Source: Antitrichia curtipendula
Lineage: Eukaryota > Streptophyta > Bryopsida > Hypnales > Leucodontaceae
Direction: 5' to 3'
DNA length: 64,000 nt
Assembly: GCA_951230915.1 (NCBI GenBank)
Contig: OX579638.1
Span: forward strand, 23,516,696-23,580,695
Numbering within the stretch: position 1 is the stretch's first letter; every line of letters starts with the position of its first letter. The notes beneath the pieces were generated by a model. That model searched no databases. It was not told where the DNA came from and saw only the letters and a program-made list of their open reading frames with translations. The translations under genes and the position numbers were made by a program. Of this stretch, positions 1-11,445 are shown in pieces.

Positions 1-110
1 CTTGTTTCAAAAATAAAAATAAAAATCCCAATATAGAAACTTTTCATCTCAGACCTACAAAATTCAATACATAGCCATGGCCATCCATCCATTCATTCGT
101 CCATTGTAAT
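1..110 (+). repeat. Diverged copy of the T-protein gene leader
   Basis: The first ~110 bases match 2157-2285, just upstream of the T-protein gene: both begin CTTGTTTC, run through an A-rich stretch, share ATAGAAACTTTTC and end in a CATTCATCC-type tetranucleotide run. The order of matching blocks is the same, with point changes and small indels. The window starts inside this copy, so its full extent is unknown. It is either a local tandem duplication of the promoter/leader or the tail of a longer duplicated segment lying to the left. Confidence 0.7.
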
Positions 111-2156
111 TGTATCACCTCAATTATTCTCCTACCAATTTTTTAATTTTGAATAACATTATATATATGAAGTTGAAGAGAGTGGATGTTCCCTATGGGA
201 TACTATAGCCATAGGACAAGGGCAAGAAAAAACTATTCTAAGAATAGATTCTATAATTTGTTGGCATGTCATTTCTTCATGAAAATTATTGTATAGAAAA
301 AGAGAATCTCACAAAGTATCCTTGATTTTAGAGCCTTTCAAATTTCTTTTTCTTTTTGAAAACAAATATCTCAAAGGAATGTATCAACCTTGCACTACAA
401 GCCTACACTTACAATACATCTTTAACAAGTGTTTCAAACAGGTTTGATACCCTTCTGTTCCAAATTAATTAATTGCAATAAAATAAAATAAAAATAAAAA
501 TAAAAATGGAGTGGGTAGAAGATTAGTTTTTTGGAGGTCAATTTCTCTCTCAAAAGCAATCCAAAAAAACTTCAATGGAACATTTGATAATATAATCCCC
601 GTTTAAATTGCTTCAAAATCTTGGAACAATCGTACTCCTTTCTGAAAGAATGTATACACTTCAAATTAATAAAGGATTTTTCATCCACATTTACATGTTT
701 CATCCATGTTTGTACATTTAATTAAGCTGAGCACTCCCAAATGCATTCTTAATCCAAAACCACCTTCATCACTTTGTGTACATTTCCAAAATCAATACAT
801 ACCTATGGAAGAAACGATTTTAAAACCTCTACCAAACAATACTCCGTGTAAGTTACATCTCCAAAAATCAATATATACTTCCTGGAAGACATGATTTTGA
901 AACCTCTTCTGAATAAAAACTTTGACTGATCATAACTTTTGCATGTTGCATCCAAATGCCTCATTCTTTGGTGCATTGAAATCTCCAACAAGAGAATCAA
1001 TTAAAAATTTGACCAATCTTTCAATAGTAACTATAGTAACTAGGCACAATAGCGAAAAAAAGTGGCGGTGTCGAGGGTGCTCTTGATCACTTTCTGCACC
1101 CCCACACACACCAAAAAAAAAAAAAAAAAAAAAAATCAATTCAAAAAAACAAAACTGTAAGAGATGCTGCTTGTGGGTTCATCAACAGTAAAGTAGGAAT
1201 GCACACTCAGCCAGGCACTGCAAATTCGGATGACCAAATACTGTGCATCCCATCCAAAACCACTTCTGGTCAGGAATGGAGCAGAAAAATTCAATGTGAC
1301 TGTCTGACTGAATGGATAGTTCCCCGATGGCCAGTAGATAGATACATGGTTGGGGATGATGGACACATGGACCGAAAAATGGAAGGATTTAAAAAACAAT
1401 TTTTTTTATAAAAATGCCATGTTAGAGGTCCACCACTTTTTGGCCCGGGAGATAAGGCTCCCCCTTGCTTGGATGTCCATGAGACAGTCCTTCATTCTAT
1501 GCCACTAGCTACCCATCCTCAGCCTTACCAATGGAGTCCTCACTTTTCTTTTCGTTGTACCCTTTTGGATTATCCTGCAGCAGAGGAGATAGAGGGTCTA
1601 AAGTTGGAGGAAGTGGGAAGCAAGCAGGACTTCTTTTTCTTCTTCTTTTTTCATTTTTTAAGAAGTGCCAAAGTGACGATACGAAATAATGGTTATAATG
1701 GTGCTCCAAATTTCAACATTCATTCACATATTGGATTGGAAATATCACATTGGCAGTAGTAGGCATTAGAATTGATTATTAGAAAACCTAATTTTTTTCC
1801 TAAGGAAACAAGTAGATTGCCACTAAGTAGGATCTCCTGCTTCTAGGTTTTTTCAAAATCATACTGTAGGGTAAGAGATTGAGAATACTTGAAAGTTGGA
1901 GGTTCTACTTGGCGACTCTTTTTGCACCACAAAAAAAAGTAGATTTTGTAATCAATCAACTTCAATGTCCCTTGAAAACCACTAAAAATCCAAAACCTTC
2001 GCAACAATTCAATAATGGACATTATTGTAGTGTCTAATTGTACTTTCTTTTTACACAAGACATACAAAAATAGATTCAACTTAGGCTTTAGATTTAGTCT
2101 CCCCCCCTGTGGATTGTGTTTTTTTCTCCATGATTTTTGATAGGGTAGGTCTCCCT
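111..2156. other. AT-rich intergenic DNA, no gene seen
   Basis: No convincing coding region. It contains a two-copy diverged tandem repeat (about 781-832 and 855-908, both reading roughly CCAAAATCAATAYATACYT followed by GGAAGA and GATTTTRAAACCTCT), a 23-base poly(A) tract at 1113-1135, and a TTC/T-rich run near 1629-1660. The short open frames here lack codon bias and homology. Confidence 0.6.
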
Positions 2157-2245
2157 CTTGTTTCGAAAATAAATAAACAAATAAATAAATCCCAACATAG
2201 AAACTTTTCCATCCCTACGAAATTCGACACAAATAGAGTGATGGC

Positions 2246-2281
2246 CATTCACCCATTCATCCATTCATCCATTCATCCATC
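2246..2281 (+). repeat. CATTCATC microsatellite in T-protein leader
   Basis: Imperfect run of (CATTCATC) units immediately upstream of the GC-rich leader of the T-protein gene. The same type of run is found in the duplicate at the window start. Confidence 0.75.
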
Positions 2282-2782
2282 GCCGTGGCCCCATGGCGTG
2301 CCATGCCCTATCCGTTCCTCCTCATTCAAAGCGTCGGGGACGCAAGAACCAGAATCCTTCGCCTCCGCCGGAGGAATCCCTCCGTCACGCTCTCCCCCAC
2401 ACCCACCCCTCGCGAATCCATCCTCTTTCCTCTCAATACAATATTGCCGCTCTCCTTTGCTTGGTCGTCCAAACCCAACACCGCATCTTCCGCACTCACA
2501 TTGCCAAAATTTCCATCTCCCCTACCCACATTGCCAAATCCCCATCTCCCTCTTCTCGGGGTTCACAGATTCACACATTCCAATCGCTCTCCCAAGTGTC
2601 CCGTCGCCCGATTCAAGCTTCGCAGCTCAGATCAGATTCGACGCAGATCCACTGAAACAGGGCTCTGAATTCGGCGCGGATTTTGCCTTCGGGGTTCCGA
2701 TTTGGGCTTTGGGCTTCGGATTTGGGGGTTCGGATTTTGTTGGGTTTGTGAGGACGGCATTGTGTGAGTTGGGTTGCCAGCC

Positions 2783-5721
2783 ATGAGGAGGGCGGTGTCG
2801 CAGCAGCTCGGGGCGGCCATGCGCCGTTCGCTAGGGCAGCAGAGCAGCAATGCTGTGCTACAGACGTCGCGACGTTCCTACGCGGACGAGGCTGGGGGTG
2901 AGCTGAAGAAAACCATGCTGTACGACTACCACGTGGAGAATGGCGGAAAGATGGTGCCGTTCGCAGGGTGGTTGATGCCCATTCAGTACAAAGACTCTAT
3001 CATGGAGTCCACCACCAATTGCCGCTCGCAGGGGAGTTTGTTCGATGTCTCGCACATGTGTGGCTTGAGTCTGAAAGGACCGGATGCGATAGATTTCTTG
3101 GAGACGCTCGTGGTCGCGGATATTAAGGGGCTGGCGCCGGGGACGGGGACGCTCTCGGTGTTTACTAATGAGACGGGAGGGGTTATTGATGATACTGTCA
3201 TTACCAAGGTGTGACTTATGCTCAACCCTCTTTCGTTTGCCCTTCCTTCTTTGGTAGAATGTTTCCTGCGTAGTTGCTACACTGGTAGTGAATATAGCAC
3301 AGTTCTGTCACATTCAGTACGCCGTTGAAAAAAGGTAGGATGAGTGTATTTTGTGTTTGTTTATGTTCCCTAGAATTGTAGTTGTGGAATTGGTGGTGTT
3401 ATAGATGACATGTACTTTAAACCTCTGGATTTGCCCTTCTTTTGTAGAATATCCTGAATGCTTGCTACACTTCTCTTCAATGTAGCACACCTCTCTCCCA
3501 TACAGAACGTCATTGAAAAAAGTTGGGACAAGCTTGGTGAGGTTGGAGTGGATTACGTAGTGTCGGTGTTTCGTACAATTGTAACTGTGGAAGTGGTGGT
3601 GTTATTAACGACACTGTCGTTACCAAATTGACACGCTGTTGCACCTCTTTTTCGTATTGCCACACTGTCATTGAATGGAGCACAGTCCTCACACTGTCTT
3701 AGTGAAAAAGTGGGGACCCTAGGTGGTAAGGTTTGTGTGTGTCCCGAATTTTGCTGCCAACCTTTCATAGAATTTCATTTGTGACACTTTGCTTGTTTGT
3801 TATTGGTGTTTTAAGTAAAGATCCACTCAAACCTCTTCATAATGACCTACTGTAAAATGGAATTATTGAATATCCTCCACCTTTGCCACATTATGGGTGA
3901 CTGCCGCACTCTTGTTCCACTATTTTCTATTGAACAAGGTGATAAGATTTAAAGAGGTTTGAGCGTATCCCCAATTCTTGGTGCAGGGTTGGTGTATTTC
4001 AGGATTTGAATTGTGGAAGTTAACTTTGTTGTTGTTGATTTTTCAGGTTACGGATGATCATATCTACTTGGTGGTCAATGCGGGTTGCCGGGATAAGGAT
4101 TTGGCGCACTTGGGGAAGCATTTGAAGCCGTTCCAGGATGCAGGGAAAGCTGTGGGATGGCACATTCATGACGAGCGGTCTTTATTGGCGTTGCAGGGTC
4201 CTCTATCTGGCGAAGTGTTGCAAGCTCTTACCAAGGAAGATCTCAGCAAGATGTACTTCAGTGATTTTAAGATCATAGACATCAATGGGTCGGAGTGTTT
4301 CCTTACTCGTACAGGGTATGTGTTTCCGTTCTTCATGTAAAAAAACTGTCGTGTTCTTCCTGTTCTTCATGCGAATAGAGTTCTCTGAAGCTTGCTGCTA
4401 TCCATTAGCTACTGATGCGAAATGGACATTGAGAGCAATTAATGTGGCTTTGACATAACATCCTTGAGCTTCACACTAACCATCCCTACAGAGAATCTGC
4501 TTTTGCTTGTGCACAAATTTACCTCTCTAGGTCCTGCAAGTTCTCCTCCATTCTTTCCTAGCTATTCGATTGTTTCACCATCCTCTGCACTATCTTTCCT
4601 ATGTCTCTATTTGTGGTTTGCATCGACAAGAATTGTCCCCGATTTGTCCAAGAATGTAGCGGTATACTTCCCACAAGGATGGTCGTCCAATTAGCTCAAG
4701 AATGTTATGTATATACTTGCCACCAGGGATGGTGTTCCAATGGGGTCAAGAATTTTTTTGTATATTCTTCGCATAAGGGCGTTCTTCCAATCACCTGGGC
4801 CAAGAATGTTCTGGATAACTGAATTTTCGTGAGAGTTTCTAAAGCATGGAATTGATGGTTCTGAAGGTGTGATAATTGGAAATTTCGTTTTGTTCTTCCA
4901 ACCAGGTCGAGAATGTTATGGATAATTGAATCTATGTGAGAGAATTTTTGAAGCTTGAAACTGATTGTTTGAAGGTTTGATAACTGAAAATTTTCGTTTT
5001 TGTTTGTGGATGCAGTTACACTGGCGAAGATGGGTTTGAGATCTCAGTCCCGGACGAAGCCGCCCTGGACTTAGGCAAGGCCATCATCGAGAAAGGAAAA
5101 GGAGGTGTTCGGCTGACAGGTCTAGGAGCTCGCGACAGCCTGCGCCTAGAAGCCGGTCTGTGCTTATACGGCAACGACCTGGAGCAGCAAATTTCCCCCA
5201 TTGAGGCCGGCCTGGCCTGGACCGTCGGCAAGAGACGGCGTGCAGAGGCCAACTTCCTGGGAGCTGAAGCCATTTTAAAGCAAATCAAGGACGGCGTCAC
5301 CCGGCGCAGGTAGGTGCCCCAAATGTGCTTTTCATGATTAGCACAAGTTGCTAGAAAACACTACTGAATGTGCCGGCCAAAATTTCAAATTTAACACTGT
5401 TATTCCCATTTTTGTAGCAAGAGGAGAAAGTAGCTAAATTTTGCCACATTTTGTATCACTGGGCGCAGGGTGGGCTTCATCTCCACCGGTGCCCCTGCAC
5501 GGGCGCACAGTGAGATTCTTGACCTGGAAGGGAAGAAAATCGGTGAGATCACGAGTGGTGGCTTCAGCCCATGCTTGAAGAAGAACATCTCCATGGGCTA
5601 CATTGCTACTGGCCAGCACAAAAATAACAACAAAGTGAAGGTGACTGTTCGGTCCAAGGCGTATGATGCCACGGTGACGAAGATGCCGTTTGTGCCGGCC
5701 AAGTATTACAAGGGGCCCTAA
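2783..5721 (+). CDS. GLDT: Glycine cleavage system T-protein (aminomethyltransferase), mitochondrial
   Basis: The T-protein transfers the methylene group from the aminomethyl-lipoyl H-protein to tetrahydrofolate, releasing ammonia, in the mitochondrial matrix; in plants it supports photorespiration. Exons are 2783-3208, 4047-4315, 5016-5309 and 5469-5721, giving 413 aa, close to the plant family length. All introns are GT-AG and the phases agree. Residues 1-33 form an Arg/Ser-rich, acid-free mitochondrial presequence. The conserved DVSHM is at residues 88-92, and [41 protein letters not shown] and [17 protein letters not shown] follow in family order, ending in [14 protein letters not shown]. 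The ATG at 2783 is chosen because it opens the presequence; the only in-frame extension upstream uses TTG. Coding sequence is intact. Introns 1 and 2 are made of tandem duplications (see separate entries). Confidence 0.96.
3182..4046 (+). repeat. ~205-bp tandem units forming T-protein intron 1
   Basis: The 3' end of exon 1 (from 3182, GTTATTGATGATACTGTCAT) recurs in diverged form inside the intron at about 3398 (GTTATAGATGAC) and 3601 (GTTATTAACGACACTGTCGT), with weaker traces near 3801 and 4010. Each is followed by related blocks containing CCTCT, TGTAGAAT, GCTACACT, TAGCACA and CATTGAAAAAAG. Spacing is about 216, 203 and 200 bp. The intron therefore looks built from repeated copies of the exon-intron junction region. 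Later units are too diverged to align with certainty by eye. Confidence 0.75.
4649..5010 (+). repeat. 50-bp and 107-bp tandem repeats in T-protein intron 2
   Basis: Four units starting CAAGAAT at 4649, 4697, 4747 and 4801 share a TATAYTT...AAGGGATGGT/CGTTCTTCCAAT core (48-54 bp period). The last continues into a 107-bp unit (4801-4907) that is repeated at 4908-5010, sharing GAGAATGTTATGGATAA, TGTGAGAG and TTTGAAGG. The second copy runs almost to the exon 3 acceptor. Confidence 0.75.
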
Positions 5722-6364
5722 GCTCCTGTGGCCAGCTGATTTGCAGGGAAGTCGACCAAGGGAGACCTCGACTGAAGGCTTCAGTTCTTCTCATGCTTTG
5801 AGGTGAAGAGCGGTGTTGGCAAAAGTATATAGGCTTTGGAAATGCACATAATTGACAACCAATATGCACTGCTTTTGCAGCTGCATTATTCGGCTACCGG
5901 GAATAGGTTGACGAAAGAGAGGTCTTCGTGTGCTGTTCATGGACCCAGGTATTCATTCTGTTGTAGATGTTTGTAAGCAGTTGAGAAATTGAGGAATGTT
6001 TTATACTTATTCATTTCCACCACAGCTACGTCATCTGCACTCGCACCATGTGTTGGGTGATATCATTTCTTATCCGGTTTCATGGGAAGCTCCGTCTGTC
6101 TCACTGCTTGTTCCTTGTCCTTTCCACGTAGTGAAGAAGATTCGCCGGGTATTTAGGTAGTTGTGACACGTTACACCTGCTTCACATTGGTTTCTGCTTT
6201 TCACATCTGTTTGTCCTGAAGGCCATGTAGCCTAAGATAAATAATGAAATTAGGTGAGAGAATCTCTTTTTCACATTTGATGCAGTATGTGGTATTGAGG
6301 TATTGTTCATTTGACTGTAGAAGGTGGATGCGAATTCTTCAATGCATGTTGTAGAATCCTTCTA
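5722..6364 (+). other. 3' flank of the T-protein gene
   Basis: Moderate-GC sequence downstream of the stop codon, probably the 3' UTR and terminator. A poly(A)-signal-like AAATAATGAAAT lies at about 6239-6250. No further gene is visible. Confidence 0.45.
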
Positions 6365-8725
6365 TGTGAGATAAAAGTGTAGATGTTCATCTTTGGAATT
6401 TTGTGTGAAAAGGGGAGGTCTTGCACAATAGTTTGACCTCCAATGAGTGCTCTTGGTTTACAATCACAAAAGGATGGCATCCACAGTGACCAACTTGGTG
6501 GTTTAAGGTTAACCTTGAAAAGATGAGACCTGTCACTAAGATAATTTGTCAAAAACAATAATGAATGACTTCCATGGTGCTTTAGAAATGAATTATTGTG
6601 CCTTGTGTCAACCAAAACCAAAATAAAATTAATTTTCTAATTTTTTTACTCATAAAAACTTTGAAATTCAATACCTTTTTTGTCGTAGATCCCAACATCA
6701 CAAAACAAAACCTGTGCACCTCTCCTCGCCAAGGGCTTTCCATTGGTACCAAGCACGCAACTAGGGGGGTGCACGATCCAATAGATCTCGCCATATCAAT
6801 AAAACAAACCAAACAAACAACCTATCTTATAGAAATGAATGATACACATATTGATCCAAAAATTAAATCAATTTTGGCAAAGTACCTTGGTGATAGGTCT
6901 TGTCTTTTTAGGATTAAAATACTTGCACTTAAAAATATATAGCTTCTATTCATGGAAGCCTAAGGGTGATTTTGGATAAATTGATAGTGCTTTAATAGTA
7001 GACAATTTATTAACATAATGTTCTAAAATTGCATGCTAAGAGGCTCTAAGATTTCCATTTGACTTCTAATAAGATTCAAAAAAAGATTAAGCTTTCTGTG
7101 AATCCCTAAAGACAATTTAACTCCTAAAGGTTTTCAATGTTTTTAGGCCCAAAATTATTTTAAAGTACTCAAACCCAAAGCAAGGCTAAACTCTTCATCT
7201 TTATTTATTCATCAACAAATCCAATTGTAGAATCCTTTAGTTAACTTGTTAGAATACGCCCTCCTAAAATTTCAAAATAAAAAACCTTACCAATTGCAAG
7301 AGCAAGTACGTGAATTTGAAAAAGAAGCATTTTCAATTCTTCCCAAATGGTTTGATCTACACCAAAATGTGTAGATCCTACAACTTGTTATTCTTTTTAA
7401 TATATTGAAGGATAAGTTAGAAATATTTATGAAAAGTTTCAAACAAAAAAATTTCATATTCATGCTTGAAGAAAATAGTAAGTAGAAAAAATTAGAGTAG
7501 GATTTAAAATACTAAATTGTAATTGTTAACAATTTATTTATGGAACTGAAAAATGTCAATGCCAATGGTTGCAATGTTGTAATCTACACCCAATGCTCTT
7601 ATTTTTTTCAGAAATATTAAAAATTGAGTTAAATAAAGGATTTTGAAGTTTATTTTAGAGTAGAAATTCCATAACTATCCACAAACTAAAACTCTTCATA
7701 ACTTTCATCTCATTAAACAAAATGGAATGATTAAAAGCTTTTCATGTATATATAAATCTTGAAAAATAATTTCAACATTTTTTTTTCTTAAAAGTGTTTT
7801 TAAAAGAAGTTTTATGAGTTGTCCAAACTGCCCGCCAAACACTAAAAATTACATATCATACCATAACTTTTTAACCATGTAGTTAAGAGTTATGAAAACT
7901 ATTGCACCTTAAAAAAAATCCTTTTGCAAATGTTGTATGAAAATTTCAAAGAAAATAATTAAATTTTTTGTCTGTAGTGAGCTGCCTCAAACTGCTATAT
8001 TGCCCCCCAAGAAAACATCATTCGGTCCTTTAGAGGTTACTAATAATGGGATCCATGCTCAAGTTTCTTATTTGTTCACATTGTATATTGTTCACAAAAA
8101 ATAGATTAGTGTGCCATATGTCGTTGCCATAGTAGAATAAAATAAAAATAATTTTCTATTTTTATAATTCATAAAAACTTCAAAATTCAATAACTTTCAC
8201 ATTGTTGGTCCAAACGCCACACAACAAATCCAATGCACCCTTCCTTGAAGAGAGCTTTCTACCGGTACACAAAATATAACTAGGGGATGTACAGTTCCAG
8301 AGATCTCATTGTAATAAACAAAACAAAATTACTTCATTGAAGATTATATAGATTGTAGCAAACATGAAAACAAAACCAAAATCTTATTATACTTTACTAA
8401 GCTTACTTATTGACATCTTTGTAGTTGAGATTTAATCCTCTATGAAGGGATCCAAAAGTGATTGATGGTTGACTTTCTAGGCCACTATAGACATGAAGAA
8501 TGCACCTATTGGTCCAAAAAAATCAAATTATTTTTTGAGTGACTACGTTTGTCATAGGCCAAGCATCCTTCCAAGGTTAATCCTAGAACACTAGGCTAGG
8601 TACAATGGAAAACATCCTTTTTGATCCCATGTGAATCATTTGCTTAAAAAAACCCTGAAAGGTGAAACCACAATACACAATACACGACCTCCCCATTTCA
8701 CACAAAATTCCAGTGATGAACATCT
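6365..8725. repeat. AT-rich repeat block bounded by inverted copies of a dispersed repeat
   Basis: About 6365-6560 and 8560-8725 are inverted copies of one another (shared GGAATTTTGTGTGAAA, GGGGAGGTC, TGTAGATGTTCATC-like blocks). Between them, 6585-6840 recurs as a diverged direct repeat at about 8085-8345 (AATAAAATTAATTTTCTA.., TCATAAAAACTT, ..AACTAGGGG). The interior (about 6850-8080) is AT-rich and non-coding. This could be a decayed non-autonomous element; target-site duplications were not found. Related arms occur at 40430, 40660, 46845 and 50040. Confidence 0.6.
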
Positions 8726-9392
8726 GCACTTTGCATCGTTACATGGGTGAAGTACAATCCAACATGGAAGAGATACCTAATTTCACCACCAATAGGGATG
8801 CTTTTGGATATTGTAAACATACATAGTTCGAAGAAATCCGTCTGAGAGTACTGTGACTTGGCACATTTGAAGAAACAGTAGCAAAGGCAGATATCAAGCA
8901 TCTGTTGCATGAAATTCGACTCCAATTTCTTCGCTTTGTTGCAGAGGAAGTGGTCTTGTATTGCTCGGCCGATCAGATCTCATTTCTCAGCTGGCATGAA
9001 TTTGGCCGCAAAAGGGTGCGTGTTGTACCTCTTGGGGAAGGAGCATTGAAGAACTGAGTGTTGAGGAGCGAGCTAGCGGATTCTCGAAAACATTTGTAAG
9101 CAAAGGGATCATGGTGTTGTAGCAATGGGCGAGACACCATTTTCAGTGGGGAATTGAACAGGATTCCGCAGACTGGATTTCAGAATTTCCAATTCTGTTG
9201 TTACTCAAGAGATCCTTGGACTCTGAAAAATTGACTCATCAGCTTTCATCAACTACTGTATTGCTCGCAGACTCTGAATAAGATGATCAAGACCCTAAAA
9301 CACCAACGCCTCAAATTAGGTTAAGCACGGTGCCCCCCGCCCCGACGTTGCACGTTACAAAATCTCCGAACAGACCGAAACACTTGCGTCTC
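8726..9392. other. 3' flank of eIF1A
   Basis: Lies downstream of the eIF1A stop codon (minus strand). The right part (about 8930-9392) has higher GC than the repeat block and is probably its 3' UTR. No second gene is supported. Confidence 0.4.
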
Positions 9393-9830
9393 TCATATCC
9401 TATCGATATCCTCGTCCTCGAACTCGATGTAATCATCGCCGTCGCCCTCTTCCTCGTCGTCCATGCCGCCAGTAATACCCTCGTTGAGGCGCACATGTTC
9501 CGGCAACTCGCCGTACGCTTTCAACAGCCGGGCCTCGTCGGGGTGGTACTTAAAAATCACATCCGCCTTGTCGTCCTGGTAATCTCGAAGTCCAAGTAAG
9601 ATGATATCGCCTGAGGCGATCCACACCTTCTTGTGCATCTTCCCCCGGATGTGGCACAAGCGCTTGGTGCCGTCGATGCAGAGCGCCTCGCAACGGCCGT
9701 TCCCGAGCATCCGAAGCACCTGCGCGTACTCCTGGCCATCCTCCTTGAAGTGGAGCTCCCGCTTCTCGTCCTCCGCCTCGTTCTTGCCCCTCTTCCGGTT
9801 CTTGCCTCCCTTTCCTTTGTTCTTCGGCAT
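9393..9830 (-). CDS. EIF1A: Translation initiation factor eIF1A
   Basis: eIF1A binds the ribosomal A site of the 40S subunit in the cytosol, promotes scanning and start-codon choice, and contacts eIF5B through its C-terminal tail. The frame is a single uninterrupted exon of 145 aa, the usual plant length. It has a Lys/Arg/Gly-rich N-terminal tail ([20 protein letters not shown]), an OB fold ([20 protein letters not shown].., [32 protein letters not shown]) and an acidic tail ending in DEDIDRI, the eIF5B-binding type of terminus. The start ATG is the first in a GC-rich block and gives the canonical MPKNKGKGG start. It stands alone, convergent with the T-protein gene. Two long open frames on the opposite strand are shadows of this exon. 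Confidence 0.97.
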   Translation of the reverse strand: MPKNKGKGGKNRKRGKNEAEDEKRELHFKEDGQEYAQVLRMLGNGRCEALCIDGTKRLCHIRGKMHKKVWIASGDIILLGLRDYQDDKADVIFKYHPDEARLLKAYGELPEHVRLNEGITGGMDDEEEGDGDDYIEFEDEDIDRI

Positions 9831-10214
9831 GCTGCCGAAATGCCTTCAACGATCGCTCCACGAAATGGGATTGGAAACGAGAGCTTCCTACGAACAGACA
9901 ACAATGGATACTCGGAGAGCCCAGTGCAAAAGACTAACAATTAACCAAATAATAATGATATATAAGGTTCACTTTCATTTAAACATGATTTTAAAAAAGC
10001 AAAAGAAAGAGAAAGAGAAAGTAAAATCTTTAAAAAAATCTTTTAAAATTCCTTTTTCTTTTGAAATATAAGAAACAGGAAGAAAAAAAGTTCAAATAAA
10101 TTTAAAAAAAAACTCCCTCTCTTGTTTCTGTAATAGAAAAAAGAGGAAGAAAAATAAAAAGGTTCAAAATGTGTAAAAAAATTCTCTCTTTTATTATTGA
10201 AATAGGAAAAATAG
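9831..10214. other. eIF1A upstream region with A-rich tandem units
   Basis: The eIF1A 5' flank passes into A/G-rich sequence. From about 10048 to 10215 there are about three diverged ~65-70-bp units, each with a CTCTCTTTT-like start, a GAAATA/GTAATAG block, GGAAGAAAAA and GTTCAAA. Confidence 0.5.
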
Positions 10215-10985
10215 GAAGAAAAAAGAAAAGACATGTGTTTTATATATTTTTTTAATTGAGCAATTAAAAAATTCAAGAACACATGAATAAAAAATTAGAC
10301 CCTACAATTAGGCCTCACCACTTTAGATGAATTGGGATTAGATTGAGGGCATGAGTTCATACAAATCAGCTGGCCTTCCATCCGGACTCAAGACTAGTAT
10401 AAACCGGGCTTTAGTTTGTTGGTTTGGGGTATACTTAACCTTCTTTCAAAACCACATTCATAAGGCCAAAATGTCACATTTAACTAGTTCTGGACTATTC
10501 AATGTATTCTGGACTAAACATCCAAAGATCATAGGATAATAACATTGTAAAATCTCCTAATGTTTGTATAGATCTCTCAATATTTCTACTAATATCTCAA
10601 TGTTTTATATTATCTCCTAATGACCATCATGAGATCTCCGAATGACCATCATGGGATCTTCCAATGACCATTATTAATTTTGAACTTTTGAAAGTTCAAA
10701 AGTAGTTAAACATGGCATCAAACCAATGACTTTGGTCAGTATGCCAACAATTGATGCGATCAATTTATACTAGCCTTGAGGCCGGATGGAAGGCTAGCCT
10801 AATTTGCATGAGTTCGGGCCCTCAATTTGGCCCTAATTCAACACTCCCGCTCTAATTAATGTAAAGTGTTGAGGCCCAATTCTAGGGCCTAATTTTCATA
10901 ATGCTCTTCATAATGGCTGGATTTTTTAGTACTCAATTAAAAAGAATATAAAACACTCATCTTTTCTACTCATTTTTTATTTTAT
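10215..10985. mobile_element. Long-TIR foldback element (non-autonomous)
   Basis: The two ends are inverted copies of each other over at least 200 bp. The left arm (from about 10215: AAAAGACATGTGTTTTATAT, then TTTTTAATTGAG, AAAATTAGACCCTA, GGCCTTCCATCCGG, CTAGTATAAA) matches the reverse complement of the right arm (about 10745-10985) in the same order. The arms may extend inwards to about 10490 and 10690. The middle has a short tandem repeat of GACCATCATG-type units (10620-10670) and a small GAACTTTTGAAAGTTC palindrome. There is no coding capacity. Superfamily is not assigned because target-site duplications could not be read; long arms are compatible with MULE-like or foldback elements. Confidence 0.7.
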
Positions 10986-11102
10986 GGGCCCGTCCAAAAA
11001 GGGTGATGCTCCCTGACGGGGGACTTTAGAAGTTTGCAGAACATTAATGTCGTGGGAACTTTGAGGTTCACAGTACATGTCATTAAGGAGAATGCCTTTT
11101 TC

Positions 11103-11445
11103 TTGTTTCTGATTTTGTCCTCTTGTCTTTGTAGGACGGATTGAACTTTGTGAAAATTTGGTTGAAATTGAAATCAAGGAAACCCAGACTAGGTGCTGTG
11201 AAGCTCGAACACAACTCTATGCCAATTTCTTGAGGTCTCTTGTAAATGAGATAATGACAATGCGATTGTGTGAATCATTGGCGTTGTACCAATGTGCACC
11301 TCACTCGATTGTAAGTCAAATTTTTGAGCTTGCAACATTTGGCTTTTTTGTTTCTGATTTCGTCTTCTTGTCTTTGCAAGATGGATTGAAGTTCGTGAAA
11401 ATTTGGTTGAAATTGAGATCAAGAAAACCCAGGCTCAGAAGGAAA
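11103..11445 (+). repeat. Two-copy direct repeat with exon-like sequence
   Basis: A ~95-bp block starting GTTTCTGATTTTGTC at about 11103 recurs at about 11347, 245 bp later. Both contain TCTTGTCTTTGYARGAYGG followed by ATTGAA and GTGAAAATTTGGTTGAAATT. The pyrimidine-rich run ending in CTTTGTAG/CTTTGCAAG resembles a splice acceptor, and the following sequence can be read as a Glu-rich open frame (ENLVEIEIK). The protein is not recognised. The second copy is interrupted downstream by the Copia element. Confidence 0.55.

Noticed and set aside
1113..1135. 23-base poly(A) tract as the tail of a retroposed gene or SINE
   Set aside because: No coding remnant, tRNA-like promoter or target duplication could be found beside it.
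2109..2786. 225-codon frame directly upstream of the T-protein start, with two further overlapping frames
   Set aside because: It overlaps the microsatellite and the GC/CT-rich leader of the T-protein gene, is Ser/Pro-rich without a domain, and runs into the T-protein start in another frame.
9601..10071. Open frames of 156 and 103 codons on the plus strand over eIF1A
   Set aside because: They are antisense to the eIF1A exon, have no homology of their own, and owe their length to the GC-rich coding strand opposite.
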